NCBI GenBank assembly: GCA_041494805.1
Contig: JBGQBN010000055.1
Span: forward strand, 1 to 30,431
Length of the DNA stretch: 30,431 bases
From: JBGQBN01 sp041494805
GTDB taxonomy: Bacteria > Acidobacteriota > Terriglobia > Terriglobales > Acidobacteriaceae
Direction: 5' to 3'
Notes under the pieces: model-generated
What the model was told of the DNA's origin: nothing
What the model saw: only the letters and a program-made list of their open reading frames with translations
Database searches by the model: none
Translations under genes and position numbers: made by a program
Part shown: one piece after another, positions 22,337-30,416 of the stretch
Position numbering within the stretch: position 1 is the stretch's first letter
Layout of the letters: every line of letters starts with the position of its first letter

Positions 22337-23563
22337 ATGCAAAATTTTTCAGAACTTCCGATTTCTCCTTATGTGAAAGAGCGACTGTCGTCTGCTCATT
22401 TCTCAATACTCACCCCGGTCCAGGCCGCGGCGATCCCGCAAGCCCTTGAAGGCAGAGATGTGATCGCAACCGCGCAGACCGGGACTGGCAAGACCCTGGC
22501 GTTCCTGGTTCCGGTGGCCGAAAATCTCCTTCGTCGAAACAAGCCGGGAATTGTTGCGCTCGTCCTTGTCCCCACGCGCGAACTCGCCATGCAGGTTGTG
22601 GATCAATACAACGCCTTACGGGGCAAAAAACTCGCACCGGCGGCCCTGGTTGTTGGTGGCCTATCCGAAACCGAACAACTCAACACCATCCGCAAGGGAG
22701 TCGGGCTGGTCGTCGCCACCCCCGGACGCCTGGAAGACCTTCTTGACCGCAAGCTGATTAACCTTCGCGAGGTGCAAATACTCGTGCTCGATGAAGCGGA
22801 TCGCATGTTGGACATGGGGTTTCTTCCCGCGGTTCGCAGGATTGCAGCGGTCCTTCCCAAAGAGCGGCAGACCATGTGTTTTTCCGCCACCATGGAAGGC
22901 GATATGGCAGACCTCGTGAAAGACTACACCCGAAACCCGGTGCGCCTCGCGTTCGGGTCCACGCTGAAGCCATCGGAAAATGTGCGACTACAGGCGTTTG
23001 AGGTGCCCGTTGACGGTAAGCAAGGAATGCTGCACCATCTGCTCGTCAAAGAGAGCGGCCGGTGCCTTGTATTTTCGCGGACCAAGCGCGGCACAGAGCG
23101 AATTGCCAAAAGCCTGAATCGCGAGGGCATCAATGCGGCCATGATCCACGGTGACCGCTCGCAATCGCAGCGTACGGCAGCGCTTGAGGGATTTCAGCGG
23201 GGACGTTATCGCGTCCTGGTGGCGACGGACCTTGCTTCGCGCGGAATTCACGTTCAGGACATCGCTCACGTCATCAACTATGATTTGCCGGAGTGGGCAG
23301 AAAACTTCATTCACCGCGTCGGACGCACCGGGCGTGCCGGCAAACAGGGCCTCGCTTCAACTCTCTTCGTGAGAGAGCAGCGAACCGAGTTATTTGAATT
23401 GGAGCGGACGCTCGGCATTCGGATGGAGAGGGTGGACTTGGAGGGCGATTTCCCTGAAAAGAGGGATGGCTTTCGCGGTGGTATGGATCGCAACCAATCG
23501 ACGACCCGGTCCAGAATGGTTCAACTTCCCGGTGAAATATTACAAGCGCTGATGGAGAACTAA
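22337..23563 (+). CDS. DEAD-box ATP-dependent RNA helicase (RhlE-like)
   Basis: 408 residues from the ATG at 22337 (MQNFSELPISPYVKERL), with AAGAAAG as a weak ribosome site. The frame is open 18 codons further up, but those residues do not resemble the family. All helicase motifs are visible: Q motif with TPVQ (about 26-29), motif I AQTGTGKT (46-53), Ia PTRELA, TPGR, motif II DEAD (152-155), motif III SAT (183-185), VFSRTKRG, motif V ATDLASRG and motif VI HRVGRTGRAG (326-335). The enzyme unwinds short RNA duplexes with ATP, in ribosome assembly, RNA decay or cold growth. The tail after motif VI is short and only mildly basic, without a long Arg/Gly region, so this is a core-only helicase. An RRM protein gene lies two genes downstream. 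Confidence 0.96.
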   Translation: MQNFSELPISPYVKERLSSAHFSILTPVQAAAIPQALEGRDVIATAQTGTGKTLAFLVPVAENLLRRNKPGIVALVLVPTRELAMQVVDQYNALRGKKLAPAALVVGGLSETEQLNTIRKGVGLVVATPGRLEDLLDRKLINLREVQILVLDEADRMLDMGFLPAVRRIAAVLPKERQTMCFSATMEGDMADLVKDYTRNPVRLAFGSTLKPSENVRLQAFEVPVDGKQGMLHHLLVKESGRCLVFSRTKRGTERIAKSLNREGINAAMIHGDRSQSQRTAALEGFQRGRYRVLVATDLASRGIHVQDIAHVINYDLPEWAENFIHRVGRTGRAGKQGLASTLFVREQRTELFELERTLGIRMERVDLEGDFPEKRDGFRGGMDRNQSTTRSRMVQLPGEILQALMEN

Positions 23564-23581
23564 CGCTGTCCTCCTCCGGAC

Positions 23582-23604
23582 TGTGGACGGGTTCCCCGTC
23601 CGCA
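23582..23604 (+). terminator. hairpin after the helicase gene
   Basis: TGTGGACGGG (23582-23591) pairs with CCCGTCCGCA (23595-23604) across loop TTC, with one G-T pair, 19 bases after the stop codon. No U-run follows, so it may end transcription weakly or only protect the 3' end. Confidence 0.45.
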
Positions 23605-23691
23605 GACGACGGCGATTGTTGGCGTTATGGCGGAGCCCGTTCGCAAGCTCGCGGCGCGGACCGATCCCGTTAATGACCCGCCGCATCTGTT

Positions 23692-23723
23692 TTGACCCGC
23701 TTGAGACGCAAAACTGGTACAAT
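23692..23723 (+). promoter_or_regulatory. possible promoter of the sigma factor gene
   Basis: TTGACC (23692-23697) and TGGTACAAT (extended -10, TACAAT at 23718-23723) are 20 bases apart, longer than ideal; the extended -10 may suffice. It would give a leader of about 210 bases before the TTG start. Confidence 0.35.
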
Positions 23724-23941
23724 AGCCCTGAATCCTGTAACAAGACGCACCGTGCTATCCCGGGGGGATCGGGGCAATCAGGATCCGGACTACAAGGTGC
23801 AGCGTGGGACACGTGAGTCACCACTGCCACCCCGACCGTGTCTTCTCCGATGACGATACGGTGTCCGGGTGTTTTCCCCCGGTGAGAGTGCGATTTTAAG
23901 GAAGGCCCGGCCAATTTCGCCAGTGACGAGCGAGGGAACTC

Positions 23942-25648
23942 TTGTCGTTTACGATACAGCAAAAACACGATCACGTCCGCAACCTCATCAGCCTCGGTAA
24001 GAAACCGGGCTATCCGCTTTCTGACGAAGTGAACGACACCCTTCCGGTGGAGGAGCATACGGTGGAAGAGATCGATACGCTGTTCACCACTTTCGACCGC
24101 GACGGCATCGACATCTACGAGGATGTTGCGGCGGCGAAGGCCGCGCGCGAACTCGCCGGACCCGCCGAAATCGATCACGACGAGCCTGTCCGCCGCGAAA
24201 AACCCGCCCTGAACCGGAGCGCGCGACTGGGGGACAAGTCTGACGATCCGGTCCGGATGTATCTGCGGCACATGAGCGTCGTGCCCCTGTTAACCCGCGA
24301 GCGCGAGGTGGCCCTCGCCCAGCGTATCGAGCGCGGGCAGCGGCTCGTGCTCAAAACCATCTCCCGTTCCCCGATTGTGCTCAAGGAGCTGGTGTCCCTG
24401 GGGGCACAACTTCGTGATGGCTCCCGGCCGATCAAGGAAGTTGTCCGGTTCGACGACGAAGAACTGACCACGGAAAAAATTGACGCCAAGACCCGTCAAA
24501 CGCTGCGAATCATCGCTAAGATCGGACGGCTCTACAAGGCGGGGCTCAGGCAAGCGACCCGGCTGGAGAACCTCCCAAGATCGAAAAAGCGGGTGTCTCT
24601 GCGGGCCCGGCACCGGTTGGCGCGGACACGGATTGAGATGTCGCGGCTGGTCCGCTCCATCGATTTCAAGGAACGCGAGAAGAGGCGTCTGATTGACATG
24701 ACGCGGCGCTCGGTCGAGCGGGTGCACTCCCTGGAGCGCGAGGCCGCCCGGCTCGAACGCCGCGCTAACGCCGCTCGCGGCGAGGCCGCCATCCAGGCCC
24801 GCAAGGCATTGCGTGCGTGCCGCTCCGAGCTCAAAGTGATCCATGATGCGAGTGAGGTTGGGCTGAACAGCCTGAAGCGTACCTTCGTTCTGATCCTGCG
24901 TGGCACGGCTGAAGCCGAACAAGCGAAGAAAGAGCTCACTGAGGCAAACCTGCGTCTCGTGGTCTCCATCGCCAAGAAGTACACCAACCGCGGGCTCCAT
25001 TTTCTCGACTTAATCCAAGAGGGCAATATCGGTCTCATGAGAGGGACCGACAAGTTCGAGTGGCGTCGCGGGTACAAGTTTTCCACTTACGCCACGTGGT
25101 GGATTCGCCAGGCGATTACCCGGGCCATCGCCGACCAGGCACGCACGATCCGCGTCCCCGTGCACATGATCGAGACGATCAATCAGCAGGTCCGCACCAG
25201 CCGGCAACTGGCGCAGGAGCTGGGCTGCGAACCGACTTCTGAGGAGATCGCCAAGCGGATGGATATCCCTGTCGACACGGTGCGCCGGACTAAAAAGATT
25301 GCACAGCAGCCCGTGTCCTTCGAAACGCCCATTGGAGAGGGCCAGGAGAAGCACCTGGGCGAGTTTGTGGAGGATAAGGGGGCTGTCTCCCCGCTGGAAG
25401 CGGCCATCCACCTCAACCTGAAGGAGCACATGGCGTCCATGCTGAGGAAACTTACCCCGCGCGAGGAACGGATCATCAAGATGCGCTTCGGCCTGGATGA
25501 TGGCAGTGAGCACACCCTCGAGGAAGTGGGCCAGGTGTTCGCCGTGACTCGCGAACGCATCCGCCAGATCGAAGCCAAGGCGCTCAGAAAACTGCGCCAT
25601 CCCTCTCGCTCGGGCCAGTTCCGGAACTTTCTCGAAAGCGCTTTCTGA
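23942..25648 (+). CDS. rpoD: RNA polymerase primary sigma factor (sigma-70 group 1)
   Basis: 568 residues starting at a TTG. An in-frame stop lies at 23924, and the first in-frame ATG is only at codon 107, inside region 1.2, so TTG (with AGGGA six bases upstream) is the sensible start. Region 1.1 is at 8-60 (HVRNLISLGKKPGYPLSDEV) and region 1.2 at 99-132 (DDPVRMYLRHM, LLTREREVALAQRIE). A long basic, helical non-conserved region lies at 133-325. Region 2 is at 333-405 (ANLRLVVSIAKKYTNRGLHF, FSTYATWWIRQAITR), with KFEWRRGYKFSTYATWW for -10 melting. Region 3 is at about 412-490 and region 4 at 500-565 (EERIIKMRFGL, VTRERIRQIEAKALRKLR) for -35 binding. Presence of region 1.1 and the full region 2 marks it as the housekeeping type. 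A second, specialised rpoD paralogue elsewhere cannot be excluded. Confidence 0.95.
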   Translation: MSFTIQQKHDHVRNLISLGKKPGYPLSDEVNDTLPVEEHTVEEIDTLFTTFDRDGIDIYEDVAAAKAARELAGPAEIDHDEPVRREKPALNRSARLGDKSDDPVRMYLRHMSVVPLLTREREVALAQRIERGQRLVLKTISRSPIVLKELVSLGAQLRDGSRPIKEVVRFDDEELTTEKIDAKTRQTLRIIAKIGRLYKAGLRQATRLENLPRSKKRVSLRARHRLARTRIEMSRLVRSIDFKEREKRRLIDMTRRSVERVHSLEREAARLERRANAARGEAAIQARKALRACRSELKVIHDASEVGLNSLKRTFVLILRGTAEAEQAKKELTEANLRLVVSIAKKYTNRGLHFLDLIQEGNIGLMRGTDKFEWRRGYKFSTYATWWIRQAITRAIADQARTIRVPVHMIETINQQVRTSRQLAQELGCEPTSEEIAKRMDIPVDTVRRTKKIAQQPVSFETPIGEGQEKHLGEFVEDKGAVSPLEAAIHLNLKEHMASMLRKLTPREERIIKMRFGLDDGSEHTLEEVGQVFAVTRERIRQIEAKALRKLRHPSRSGQFRNFLESAF

Positions 25649-25656
25649 CCCCTGTC

Positions 25657-25662
25657 TATAAT
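25657..25662 (+). promoter_or_regulatory. -10 element of a promoter for the RRM gene
   Basis: A consensus TATAAT sits nine bases after the sigma factor stop codon and 66 bases before the RRM ATG. The matching -35 would fall inside the last sigma codons, where I see no good hexamer. Confidence 0.45.
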
Positions 25663-25727
25663 GCGGCACCAGCCGATGCTCGAAAACCCCGCGCCCCCGA
25701 CGCGGCGCACCGTTAAGGAGAGAAACA

Positions 25728-26075
25728 ATGAAGAATCTATTTGTAGGGAACATAAGTTTTCAAACCACCGAAAGCGAATTGAATGCCCTGTTCAATCCGT
25801 TCGGACAGGTTGGGCGCATCCACCTGGTCATGGACCGGGAGACTGGCCGAGCCCGGGGCTTTGCCTTTGTGGAAATGCCCAATGACGAAGAAGCCGCCAA
25901 GGCGATTGCAGCCCTCGATGGAAAAGAGGTGGGAGGGCGCAATCTCAAGGTGAACGAAGCACGTCCCAAGACGGAGCGGAGTGGCCCACGAGGCGACAGC
26001 GGGCGCGCCCGGGGCGGATTCTCAAACGAGGATTATCGCGATGCTGCACGCCAGCCGCGCGAACCTCGCTGGTAA
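25728..26075 (+). CDS. single-RRM RNA-binding protein
   Basis: 115 residues. One RNA recognition motif occupies 1-80, with RNP2 LFVGNI (4-9) and RNP1 RGFAFVEM (43-50), including the aromatic residues that stack on RNA bases. The tail 81-115 is rich in Arg, Gly, Ser and Pro (SGRARGGFSNEDYRD). The layout is that of bacterial Rbp-type proteins, best known from cyanobacteria, where they act in cold response and mRNA handling. An ideal AAGGAGA lies six bases before the ATG, suggesting high translation. The 58-residue gene that follows after 58 bases has an equally strong ribosome site, and the two are probably co-transcribed. Confidence 0.94.
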   Translation: MKNLFVGNISFQTTESELNALFNPFGQVGRIHLVMDRETGRARGFAFVEMPNDEEAAKAIAALDGKEVGGRNLKVNEARPKTERSGPRGDSGRARGGFSNEDYRDAARQPREPRW

Positions 26076-26133
26076 CCTCAAGGACAGCCTTTGCGGCAAT
26101 CCCAGCGTCCACTGCCATATCCAAGGAGACCCG

Positions 26134-26310
26134 ATGCCAACTACATTCCAAAAGCGCCAGAAGGAAATGAAGAGACTGGAAAAGCAACGAACTAAGGCGG
26201 AGCGCCGCGCGGAGAAAAAACTCGCGAAGCGCGCGGGAATCGATACCTCGGAAAACGAAGCTTCGATAGAAAACGAATTCGTGCCCGTCCAGCCAGAGAT
26301 CCACAGCTGA
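26134..26310 (+). CDS. small basic coiled-coil-like protein, function unknown
   Basis: 58 residues from the ATG at 26134, which has AAGGAGA seven bases upstream; the frame is open further up, but only as an out-of-frame copy of the RRM gene's end. Residues 5-33 (FQKRQKEMKRLEKQRTKAER onward) are almost all Lys, Arg, Glu, Gln and Ala and predict one long charged helix. The tail 34-58 is acidic and ends PVQPEIHS. No family function can be named. The position behind an RNA-binding protein and the charge pattern suggest a nucleic-acid or ribosome-associated helper, which is inference. Confidence 0.75.
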   Translation: MPTTFQKRQKEMKRLEKQRTKAERRAEKKLAKRAGIDTSENEASIENEFVPVQPEIHS

Positions 26311-26352
26311 ACCGTTCAAAGCGCCCGGAAGATGGGGGAGATCCGCTCATAA

Positions 26353-26818
26353 GCCGGGTGCCGCAGGTATGTCCGCCGCGGCGGATGCCTGCGCTTTGCA
26401 TCCAGACTCCCAAGACCATATCCCCCCCATATCGTTTGCAGACCTGCAAAAAGCCGGGTGCCGCAGGTATGCGCTCTTTGCATGCCTGCGACTCTTATCT
26501 CCACTACCTCCAAACCTGAGACCGAGACCTCTACCCCCTCCCACCGCAGACCTACAAAAAGCCGGGTGCCGCACGCATGCGCTCTTTGCATGCCTGCGCT
26601 TTGCATCCAGACTCCCAAGACCATTTCCCCCCCCATATCGTTTGCAGACCTGCAAAAAGCCGGGTGCCGCACGCATGCGCTCTTTGCATGCCTGCGACTC
26701 TTATCTCCACTACCTCCAAACCTGAGACCGAGACCTCTTCCCCCTCCCACCGCAGACCTGCAAAAAGCCGGGTGCCGCAGGTATGCCCGCCGCGGCGGGC
26801 ATGCCTGCGGCACCCGGC
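26353..26818. repeat. array of five hairpin repeats with alternating spacers A-B-A-B
   Basis: The hairpin repeat GCCGGGTGCCGCAGG, then TATGC, GCTCTTT, GCATGCCTGCG starts at 26353, 26453, 26561, 26659 and 26767. The intervals alternate: spacer A begins CTTTGCATCCAGACTCCCAAG and spacer B begins ACTCTTATCTCCACTACC; both end GCAGACCTGCAAAAA or nearly so. This gives a higher-order period of 206-208 bp. The last copy (26767-26818) is a 52-bp palindrome with 26-base arms and one mismatch. The array fills the gap between the small basic protein and the second padR; no gene lies in 26311-26965. Confidence 0.92.
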
Positions 26819-26905
26819 TGATCTTTCGCCCCAGGCAGAGCGGAAATAAGTGCCGCCCAGACACATCGCAAAGAATGCAATATATGTCCCCCCCTGAAAT
26901 GTTTT

Positions 26906-26959
26906 CCCCTTGCACTTCGACAGGAAGAGGAGTATCGTCTCCTGTCGAAGTGAAAGGGG
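26906..26959 (+). promoter_or_regulatory. 20-bp inverted repeat covering the padR ribosome binding site
   Basis: The arm 26906-26925 (CCCCTTGCACTTCGACAGGA) is complementary to 26940-26959 with one mismatch, separated by 14 bases. The right arm ends in AAAGGGG, the ribosome binding site of the PadR gene whose ATG is at 26966. In RNA the stem would hide the site; in DNA it could be an operator or a remnant of an inserted element. ATG-AAA-TGA (26961-26969) overlaps the true start as a two-codon frame. Confidence 0.7.
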
Positions 26960-26965
26960 AATGAA

Positions 26966-27298
26966 ATGACCGGTGAGCGTATCGATCTTCCACAGGGAAC
27001 CTTGGACCTTCTCATCCTGAAGACCCTGGCGCTGGAGCCTCAGCACGGCTGGGCGATTTCGGAGCGCATCCATCAGATCTCCAGCAAGGTCCTCCAGGTT
27101 CAGCAAGGATCGTTGTATCCGGCCCTTCACCGACTGGAACGCCGCGGCTGGATCAAGGCGCGGTGGGGGGCGTCGGAAAACAACCGCCGTGCGAAGTATT
27201 ACGAACTCACGCGAAAAGGGCGTCAACAGCTCGAGGCGGGAGAGAGCACCTGGAAGAAGCTGACCGTGGCTGTCGGCCAGGTGCTGGAGAGCGTTTGA
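26966..27298 (+). CDS. PadR-family transcriptional regulator of the second ADOP module
   Basis: 110 residues of the short PadR type. The winged-helix stretch runs from LPQGTLDLLILKTLALEPQH (8-27) through GWAISERIHQISS to QQGSLYPALHRLERRGWIKA (46-65), followed by NNRRAKYYELTRKGRQQLE and a C-terminal dimerisation helix. It is similar in layout to the regulator at 18319-18678 but has its own sequence, so the two may answer different signals. GGGG six bases before the ATG is the ribosome site and lies within a strong hairpin. The permease gene follows after 102 bases on the same strand, making a regulator-permease pair. No TGTAGANNNTCTA box like that of the first padR is visible upstream; GACACAT/ATATGTC (26860-26866, 26882-26888) is a weak alternative. 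Confidence 0.93.
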   Translation: MTGERIDLPQGTLDLLILKTLALEPQHGWAISERIHQISSKVLQVQQGSLYPALHRLERRGWIKARWGASENNRRAKYYELTRKGRQQLEAGESTWKKLTVAVGQVLESV

Positions 27299-27400
27299 GA
27301 CTTCCGAGGTCCCGCAGAATTCTGAAGCCTGGCGCGTGCTGAATCCGGTTCCTTTACAACCCAATTAAAGACTCTTGCGGCAATCTGCTGGGAGGGCGTC

Positions 27401-30037
27401 ATGCTGAGCGATCTTTTTTTTCGTGTCCGGTCGCTGTTTCGACGCGATGCCGTCGAAACCGAGATGGACGAGGAACTCCGCTTTCATTTCGAGCAGCAGG
27501 TCGAGAAGTACGTCCAGTCGGGATTAACACCCCCCGAAGCGCGCCGCCGCGCCCGGCTTGAATTTGGCGGGCTCGATCAGGTGAAAGAAGAGTGCCGCGA
27601 AGCGCGCGGAGTAAACTTCATCGAGACGCTGTTTCAAGACGTGCGCTATGCGTTGCGGATACTCAAGAAGTCTCCCGGCTTCACGGCCGTGGCGGTCCTC
27701 ACCCTCGCTCTTGGGATCGGCGCGAACAGCGCCATCTTCAGCGTGGTCAATGCCATGCTGCTCCGCCCGCTCCCTTTTCCGCAGCCCGATCGTTTGGTGC
27801 GCCTGTGGGAGACGTACCCCAGCCAGGGCTACCACCGCAATGTCGTCAATCCATCCAATTTCCTGGACTGGCGCGAGAACGCCCGCAGCTTCGAAGACAT
27901 GGCCGCCGTGATGGAGACCGAAGTCAACATCGTCGGCGCGGGCGACCCGGTTGCACTTCCCGGACTTTCGGTGTCCGCACCCTACTTTTCCATTCTTGGA
28001 GTCCCGCCCTATCTCGGGCGGACCTTTGAGGCCGAAGACGAAGCGCCGGGGCACGACCGCAACACTGTCCTCAGCTATGGATTATGGCAAGAGCGCTTTG
28101 GTGGCGACCCCAACGTCCTGGGCAAAACGGTCACCGTTAACTCCGTTCCTCGCGTCATCATCGGGGTGATGCCCCCGGGGTTCAAACTTCCCAGGACGCG
28201 GGCGCAGATCTGGACTCCCCTCGGCATCACCCGTTCCAAGGACTGGGAGAGGGGCCGCTATCTGACGGTGCTGGCACGGCTCAAGCCGGGCGTCAGCCTG
28301 CCGCAGGCCCAGCAGGATATGGAGGCCGCCGCCCGGGTAACGATTGCGATGCGTCCGGACTTCAATCGGAACTGGAGTGCTGAGGTCGCGCCGCTTCTCC
28401 AGGACGTGACGACCGATGTCCGGCGGCCGCTGCTGGTGCTGTTGGCCGCGGTGGGATTTCTGCTGTTGATCGCCTGCGCCAATGTGGCCAACCTGCTTCT
28501 GATGCGCAGCACAGGCCGGTGGCGCGAAGTGGCCGTGCGCCATGCCCTGGGCGCCACGCGAGGACGCCTGGTGCAGCAGTTTTTGGTCGAAGGCCTCGTG
28601 CTGGCGCTCGCGGGCCTGGCGGCAGGGATGGCATTCGCACGATTCAGCTTGCAGGGACTGCTGGCCATCATCCCGCAGAGCAGCCCACTGCCCCGCAGCG
28701 AGCCGGTCACCATCGACGCCCGGGTGTTCGCCTTTGCGTTGCTGGTCTCCCTGGTAACGGTGGCGCTGTTCGCACTGCTTCCCGCCCTCCGGCTCTCCCG
28801 GGTTGACGCGCAAACCGGCCTCAAGCAGGGCACCTTGCAGAGCACGGGCAGCAGCAACCGCTTGTTGCGACAGGCCCTGGTGGTGGTGGAGATCTCCCTG
28901 GCCATCCTGCTTTCCATTGGCGCGGGACTACTGCTGCGAAGCTTTCAACGGCTGACGTCGGTGGACCCGGGATTTGATCCCGAACACGTGGTCACCATGC
29001 GGATCTTCGTTCCGTCGGGAAAGTACAGCACCACCGAGAAACGCTCGCGGCACATCGACAGCCTGCTCGCGCAACTGCGGATGATGCCGGGAGTGGAGGC
29101 GGCCGGCAGTGTCCATTTTCTTCCGTTGCGCGGACAGATCTCCGCTTCCTGCTTCGCCCCCGGCACCTCAACGGAAGAGCCGGTTCCTGCCAAGTCCCAA
29201 TCGGCACAGTTTCTCATCATCAACCCGGGATATCTCCAGGCGATGGGGACGCGCCTGGTGGCAGGACGGGATTTCGGCGAGCAGGACCATTTCGGGTCGC
29301 CCAGCGTGATGATGGTCAACCAGTCCTTTGTGAGACACTACATGGAGGGCCAAGATCCGATCGGAAGGCCATTCAGCGTCTGCTGGGACATTCCCAACCC
29401 GGCGCGGATCATCGGGGTGGTGGCCGATGCGCGGCAACAAGGGTTGGACGAGGCGCCGGTGCCCACCATCTTTCTTTCCAACTCGCAGGCATCCATGTTC
29501 TTTGCCACCCTGGTGGTTCGCGCCCGCGGCGATGCACGCCAGATCATGCGGTCCGCGGAGAAGGCGGTGCATCGCGTGGATCCGGAACAGGCGATCTCGG
29601 GCATCGAGACCATGGACTCTGTGTTGAGCAACTCGGTGTCGCGGCCGCGCTTTCAAATGCAGCTGCTGTTGATTTTTGCCGGCCTGGCGCTGGGCCTGGC
29701 CAGCATCGGCGTGTATGGCGTGATCTCCTACTCGGTGCGACAGCGGACGCAGGAATTAGGGATTCGAGTGGCGCTCGGCGCCGGACGCTTCCAGATTGCC
29801 ACGCTGGTGATGAAGGAAGCCCTCCTGCTCTCCGCGGCAGGACTGCTGGTCGCACTGGTCGCAACCCCGACGCTGACTCGCCTGATGCAGTCACTGCTTT
29901 TCGAGGTGAATCCCACCGATCCGCTGACGTTGCTCTCCGTCAGCGCCCTCATGATGGTGATCTCGGCCTCGGCGTCATGGATGCCGGTTCGAAGGGCATG
30001 CCGGTTGGATCCCACGGAGGCGCTGCGATATGAATGA
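27401..30037 (+). CDS. ADOP-family FtsX/MacB-like permease, solitary member
   Basis: 878 residues. The prefix differs from the array members: MLSDLFFRVRSLFRRDAVET, then MDEELRFHFEQQVEKYVQSG and ARLEFGGLDQVKEECREARG (1-70). The first span is at about 93-120 (LTLALGIGANSAIFSVVN). Periplasmic domain 1 contains LGVPPYLGRTFEAEDE, and the central FtsX core has IACANVANLLLMRSTGRWRE. The second periplasmic domain contains GVVADARQQGLDEAPVPTIF, and the C-terminal core has RTQELGIRVALGAGRFQ and ends RRACRLDPTEALRYE. GGGAGG lies six bases before the ATG. It is paired with the padR just upstream; both are flanked by hairpin repeats. It belongs to a different ADOP subtype, so it probably did not arise by local duplication from the array. 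Confidence 0.94.
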   Translation: MLSDLFFRVRSLFRRDAVETEMDEELRFHFEQQVEKYVQSGLTPPEARRRARLEFGGLDQVKEECREARGVNFIETLFQDVRYALRILKKSPGFTAVAVLTLALGIGANSAIFSVVNAMLLRPLPFPQPDRLVRLWETYPSQGYHRNVVNPSNFLDWRENARSFEDMAAVMETEVNIVGAGDPVALPGLSVSAPYFSILGVPPYLGRTFEAEDEAPGHDRNTVLSYGLWQERFGGDPNVLGKTVTVNSVPRVIIGVMPPGFKLPRTRAQIWTPLGITRSKDWERGRYLTVLARLKPGVSLPQAQQDMEAAARVTIAMRPDFNRNWSAEVAPLLQDVTTDVRRPLLVLLAAVGFLLLIACANVANLLLMRSTGRWREVAVRHALGATRGRLVQQFLVEGLVLALAGLAAGMAFARFSLQGLLAIIPQSSPLPRSEPVTIDARVFAFALLVSLVTVALFALLPALRLSRVDAQTGLKQGTLQSTGSSNRLLRQALVVVEISLAILLSIGAGLLLRSFQRLTSVDPGFDPEHVVTMRIFVPSGKYSTTEKRSRHIDSLLAQLRMMPGVEAAGSVHFLPLRGQISASCFAPGTSTEEPVPAKSQSAQFLIINPGYLQAMGTRLVAGRDFGEQDHFGSPSVMMVNQSFVRHYMEGQDPIGRPFSVCWDIPNPARIIGVVADARQQGLDEAPVPTIFLSNSQASMFFATLVVRARGDARQIMRSAEKAVHRVDPEQAISGIETMDSVLSNSVSRPRFQMQLLLIFAGLALGLASIGVYGVISYSVRQRTQELGIRVALGAGRFQIATLVMKEALLLSAAGLLVALVATPTLTRLMQSLLFEVNPTDPLTLLSVSALMMVISASASWMPVRRACRLDPTEALRYE

Positions 30038-30058
30038 GCGGCCGCTTTGAAATTGTAA

Positions 30059-30213
30059 GGTGCCGCAGGCATGCGCACGGGGTGCCCGACGTTTCCGGGT
30101 GCCGCAGGCATGTGCTCTCTGCATGCCTGCGCTTCGCATCCATATCCCCCAGGACATTCCCCTCGTGGCATGGTTCGCAGGCATGCAAAAAACACATGCC
30201 TGCGGTACCCGGC
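30059..30213. repeat. hairpin repeats behind the second ADOP module
   Basis: Begins 21 bases after the permease stop. A partial copy GGTGCCGCAGGCATGCGC (30059-30076) and a full hairpin CCGGGTGCCGCAGGCATGTG...GCATGCCTGCG (30095-30131) are followed by a spacer clearly related to spacer A of the array at 26353-26818. It ends with an inverse copy CATGCCTGCGGTACCCGGC (30195-30213). Confidence 0.88.
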
Positions 30214-30318
30214 AGTTCGGAAAACGGGTGCCGAGTTTTCAAACGCTTCTTTTCTACACAATCACAAAACACAAAGGCATCAAGTCCCATATTTCACCAT
30301 CCTTTGTGCACAATCACA

Positions 30319-30337
30319 GCCCCCCCTCGGGGGGCTT
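30319..30337 (+). terminator. GC hairpin, possible terminator
   Basis: AGCCCCCC (30319-30326), loop CTC, GGGGGGCT (30330-30337). A strong 8-bp stem but no clear U-run on either strand. It lies between the end of the permease repeats and a promoter-like sequence. Confidence 0.4.
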
Positions 30338-30388
30338 GGGTGCGTACAGCCCGCTGGTTTAGAAGCTGTGAAAAAATCGAAAAAAATG

Positions 30389-30416
30389 TTGACTAGCTAT
30401 AATACTATGATATTCT
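30389..30416 (+). promoter_or_regulatory. sigma-70-type promoter reading out of the window
   Basis: TTGACT (30389-30394), 16 bases, TATTCT (30411-30416), in an A/T-rich stretch unlike the surrounding DNA. It points to a gene beyond the window end. Remaining sequence 30214-30431 holds no gene. Confidence 0.5.

Noticed and set aside
23540..24271. Minus-strand frame of 243 codons across the sigma factor start
   Set aside because: Antisense to sigma region 1 and to the promoter gap; no ribosome site or family feature.
26353..26818. CRISPR-like spacing of repeats
   Set aside because: The spacers alternate between two sequences instead of being unique, the repeats are long hairpins of varying sequence, and no cas gene is present.
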